Shown here piece by piece: positions 4,492 through 5,292 of a stretch of DNA of 5,292 nucleotides. Location of the stretch: NCBI GenBank assembly GCA_003486285.1, contig DNGH01000168.1, positions 1 to 5,292 on the forward strand, written 5' to 3'. Every line of letters starts with the position of its first letter. Positions within the stretch are counted from its first letter, which is position 1. This DNA comes from Actinomycetota bacterium (GTDB taxonomy: Bacteria > Actinomycetota > Acidimicrobiia > Spongiisociales > UBA11373). Position numbers and translations under genes: made by a program. The notes below the pieces were generated by a model. It searched no databases. It saw nothing but the letters and a program-made list of their open reading frames with translations, and was not told the DNA's origin.

Positions 4492-5292
4492 GGGATCTGG
4501 AACTCCTTGTGCGAGTGGGTGAGGACGGAGGGCCCGGAGGCCGTCACAACGACCATGTCCTCGATGCGCACCCCGCCGACGCCGGGAAGATAGACCCCGG
4601 GCTCGACCGTGACCACGTCACCCTCGGCGAGTAAGTCGTCATTGCCGCGGCGCACCCAGGGCGGCTCGTGGATCTCCAGGCCGACCCCGTGGCCGGTGCT
4701 GTGGAGGAAGTGCTCCTCGTAGCCGTACTGGCGCAGAACGGCGCGGCTGGCCTCGTCGACCGCGTGACAGGCGACGCCAGGGGCGATCGCGGCGATGCCA
4801 GCCTCCTGCGATTCCAGGACTGCCTGGTACACCCGCCGCATCTCGGCGTCGGGTTCACCGTGGAGCCACACGGTACGCGACATGTCGGAGTGGTAGCCGT
4901 CGGAGACGCATCCGTAGTCGAGGAGGAGCAGGCCGTTGCCGATCGGCTGGCGCCCCGAGCGGTAGTGCGGGATCGAGGCTCCCGCCCCGGCGGCGACGAT
5001 GGGCTCCCAGGTGGCACTCTCGGCGCCGGCAGCGCGCATCGCATCGATCAGGGCCCACCCCAGCTCGCGCTCGGAGGTGGCCGGCTGTGCCAGCCGGCGC
5101 AGGTCGGCAAGGGACGCATCACCGGCGGCGGCGGCCGCAGCGAGGGCGGCGACCTCCTCAGCGTCCTTGCGCCGCCGCAGCCGCTCGACGGCACCGGGAC
5201 TCGCCACCGGCGGAACCCCGATCTCCCGGGCGAAGTCGGTGGCGAACGACCACATCACCCCGTCGGCTTCGAGACCGAGCGGCCCGAGCCCG
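4488..5292 (-). CDS. M24-family Xaa-Pro aminopeptidase/dipeptidase (5' end cut by window)
   Basis: This is the C-terminal 'pita-bread' metallopeptidase domain of an M24B protein (PepP/PepQ type), which removes N-terminal residues in front of proline or splits Xaa-Pro dipeptides in the cytoplasm. All five dinuclear-metal ligands are visible: Asp in LLLDYGC (codon 4919-4917), Asp in YHSDMSRT (4886-4884), His in STGHGVGLEIHE (4691-4689), Glu in TVEPGVYL (4604-4602) and Glu in VRIEDM (4562-4560). The linker motif LRRRKDAEEVAAL, typical of the start of this domain, lies near 5174-5136. The frame stays open to the window edge, encoding GLGPLGLEADG before a GTG and an ATG at 5258 and 5255, so these are internal codons and the N-terminal creatinase-like domain lies outside. 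The gene sits directly upstream of efp, overlapping it by 4 bases, as in many actinobacteria where it is called pepQ. Substrate class cannot be settled from this half. Confidence 0.93.
   Translation of the reverse strand, partial: GLGPLGLEADGVMWSFATDFAREIGVPPVASPGAVERLRRRKDAEEVAALAAAAAAGDASLADLRRLAQPATSERELGWALIDAMRAAGAESATWEPIVAAGAGASIPHYRSGRQPIGNGLLLLDYGCVSDGYHSDMSRTVWLHGEPDAEMRRVYQAVLESQEAGIAAIAPGVACHAVDEASRAVLRQYGYEEHFLHSTGHGVGLEIHEPPWVRRGNDDLLAEGDVVTVEPGVYLPGVGGVRIEDMVVVTASGPSVLTHSHKEFQIP
4503..4508 (-). promoter_or_regulatory. Possible ribosome-binding site of efp
   Basis: AAGGAG on the transcript strand lies 11 bases upstream of the efp ATG, within the last codons of the M24 peptidase gene. 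The spacing is longer than ideal; together with the ATGA overlap it may support a mix of coupled and direct initiation. Confidence 0.5.

Noticed and set aside
3742..4593. A 283-codon plus-strand frame antisense to efp
   Set aside because: It shows no motif, and the opposite strand encodes an unmistakable EF-P.
5253..5258. GTG/ATG at 5258-5253 as the true start of the M24 peptidase
   Set aside because: The frame stays open to the window edge with peptidase-like sequence (GLEADG), and the family has an N-terminal domain before this point.
1..5292. Defence system, mobile element, CRISPR array or RNA gene
   Set aside because: Both strands are accounted for by tightly packed housekeeping genes; no direct-repeat array, transposase, integrase, tRNA or rRNA signature was seen.

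Overview
This is a GC-rich bacterial housekeeping segment in which every supported gene lies on the minus strand. Read in the direction of transcription (from 5292 down to 1) the order is: M24 aminopeptidase (5' end cut by the window) - efp - nusB - a PyrF-like protein - mihF - gmk - rpoZ - coaBC - priA (3' end cut by the window). The mihF-type integration host factor, a PriA with no visible ATP-binding loop, and the efp-nusB ... pyrF-mihF-gmk-rpoZ-coaBC ... priA order known from Streptomyces and relatives all point to an actinobacterium (Actinomycetota). A deep-branching or uncultured lineage such as Acidimicrobiia is plausible, but that placement is inference.

Layout: 5292-4488 M24 peptidase; 4491-3931 efp; 3934-3557 nusB; 3556-2903 PyrF-like; 2880-2569 mihF; 2543-1992 gmk; 1995-1765 rpoZ; 1760-582 coaBC; 615-1 priA. 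The genes are packed as one operon. There are 4-base stop/start overlaps at M24/efp (ATGA), efp/nusB (GTGA) and gmk/rpoZ (ATGA). There is no gap at nusB/PyrF-like and a 4-base gap at rpoZ/coaBC. The coaBC/priA junction overlaps. No non-coding stretch exceeds about 25 bases, so no internal promoter or terminator region of any size is visible. The two strongest Shine-Dalgarno sequences sit in front of the PyrF-like gene and mihF.

Roles: the segment joins translation (EF-P), transcription and antitermination (NusB, omega subunit), nucleoid structure (mIHF), nucleotide supply (guanylate kinase, plus a probable non-catalytic relative of OMP decarboxylase), coenzyme A synthesis (CoaBC), peptide turnover (M24 peptidase) and replication restart (PriA). 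I see no mobile element, CRISPR array, RNA gene or defence system.

The best candidates for a second look are the PyrF-like gene, which keeps the fold signature but has lost the Asp-Lys-Asp catalytic triad and the Gly-Arg phosphate clamp; the mihF/gmk junction, where a perfect 10-bp hairpin covers the end of mihF and the gmk start is anomalous (possible one-base frameshift or CTG start); and an EF-P loop that reads PGKGR instead of the actinobacterial PGKGP.
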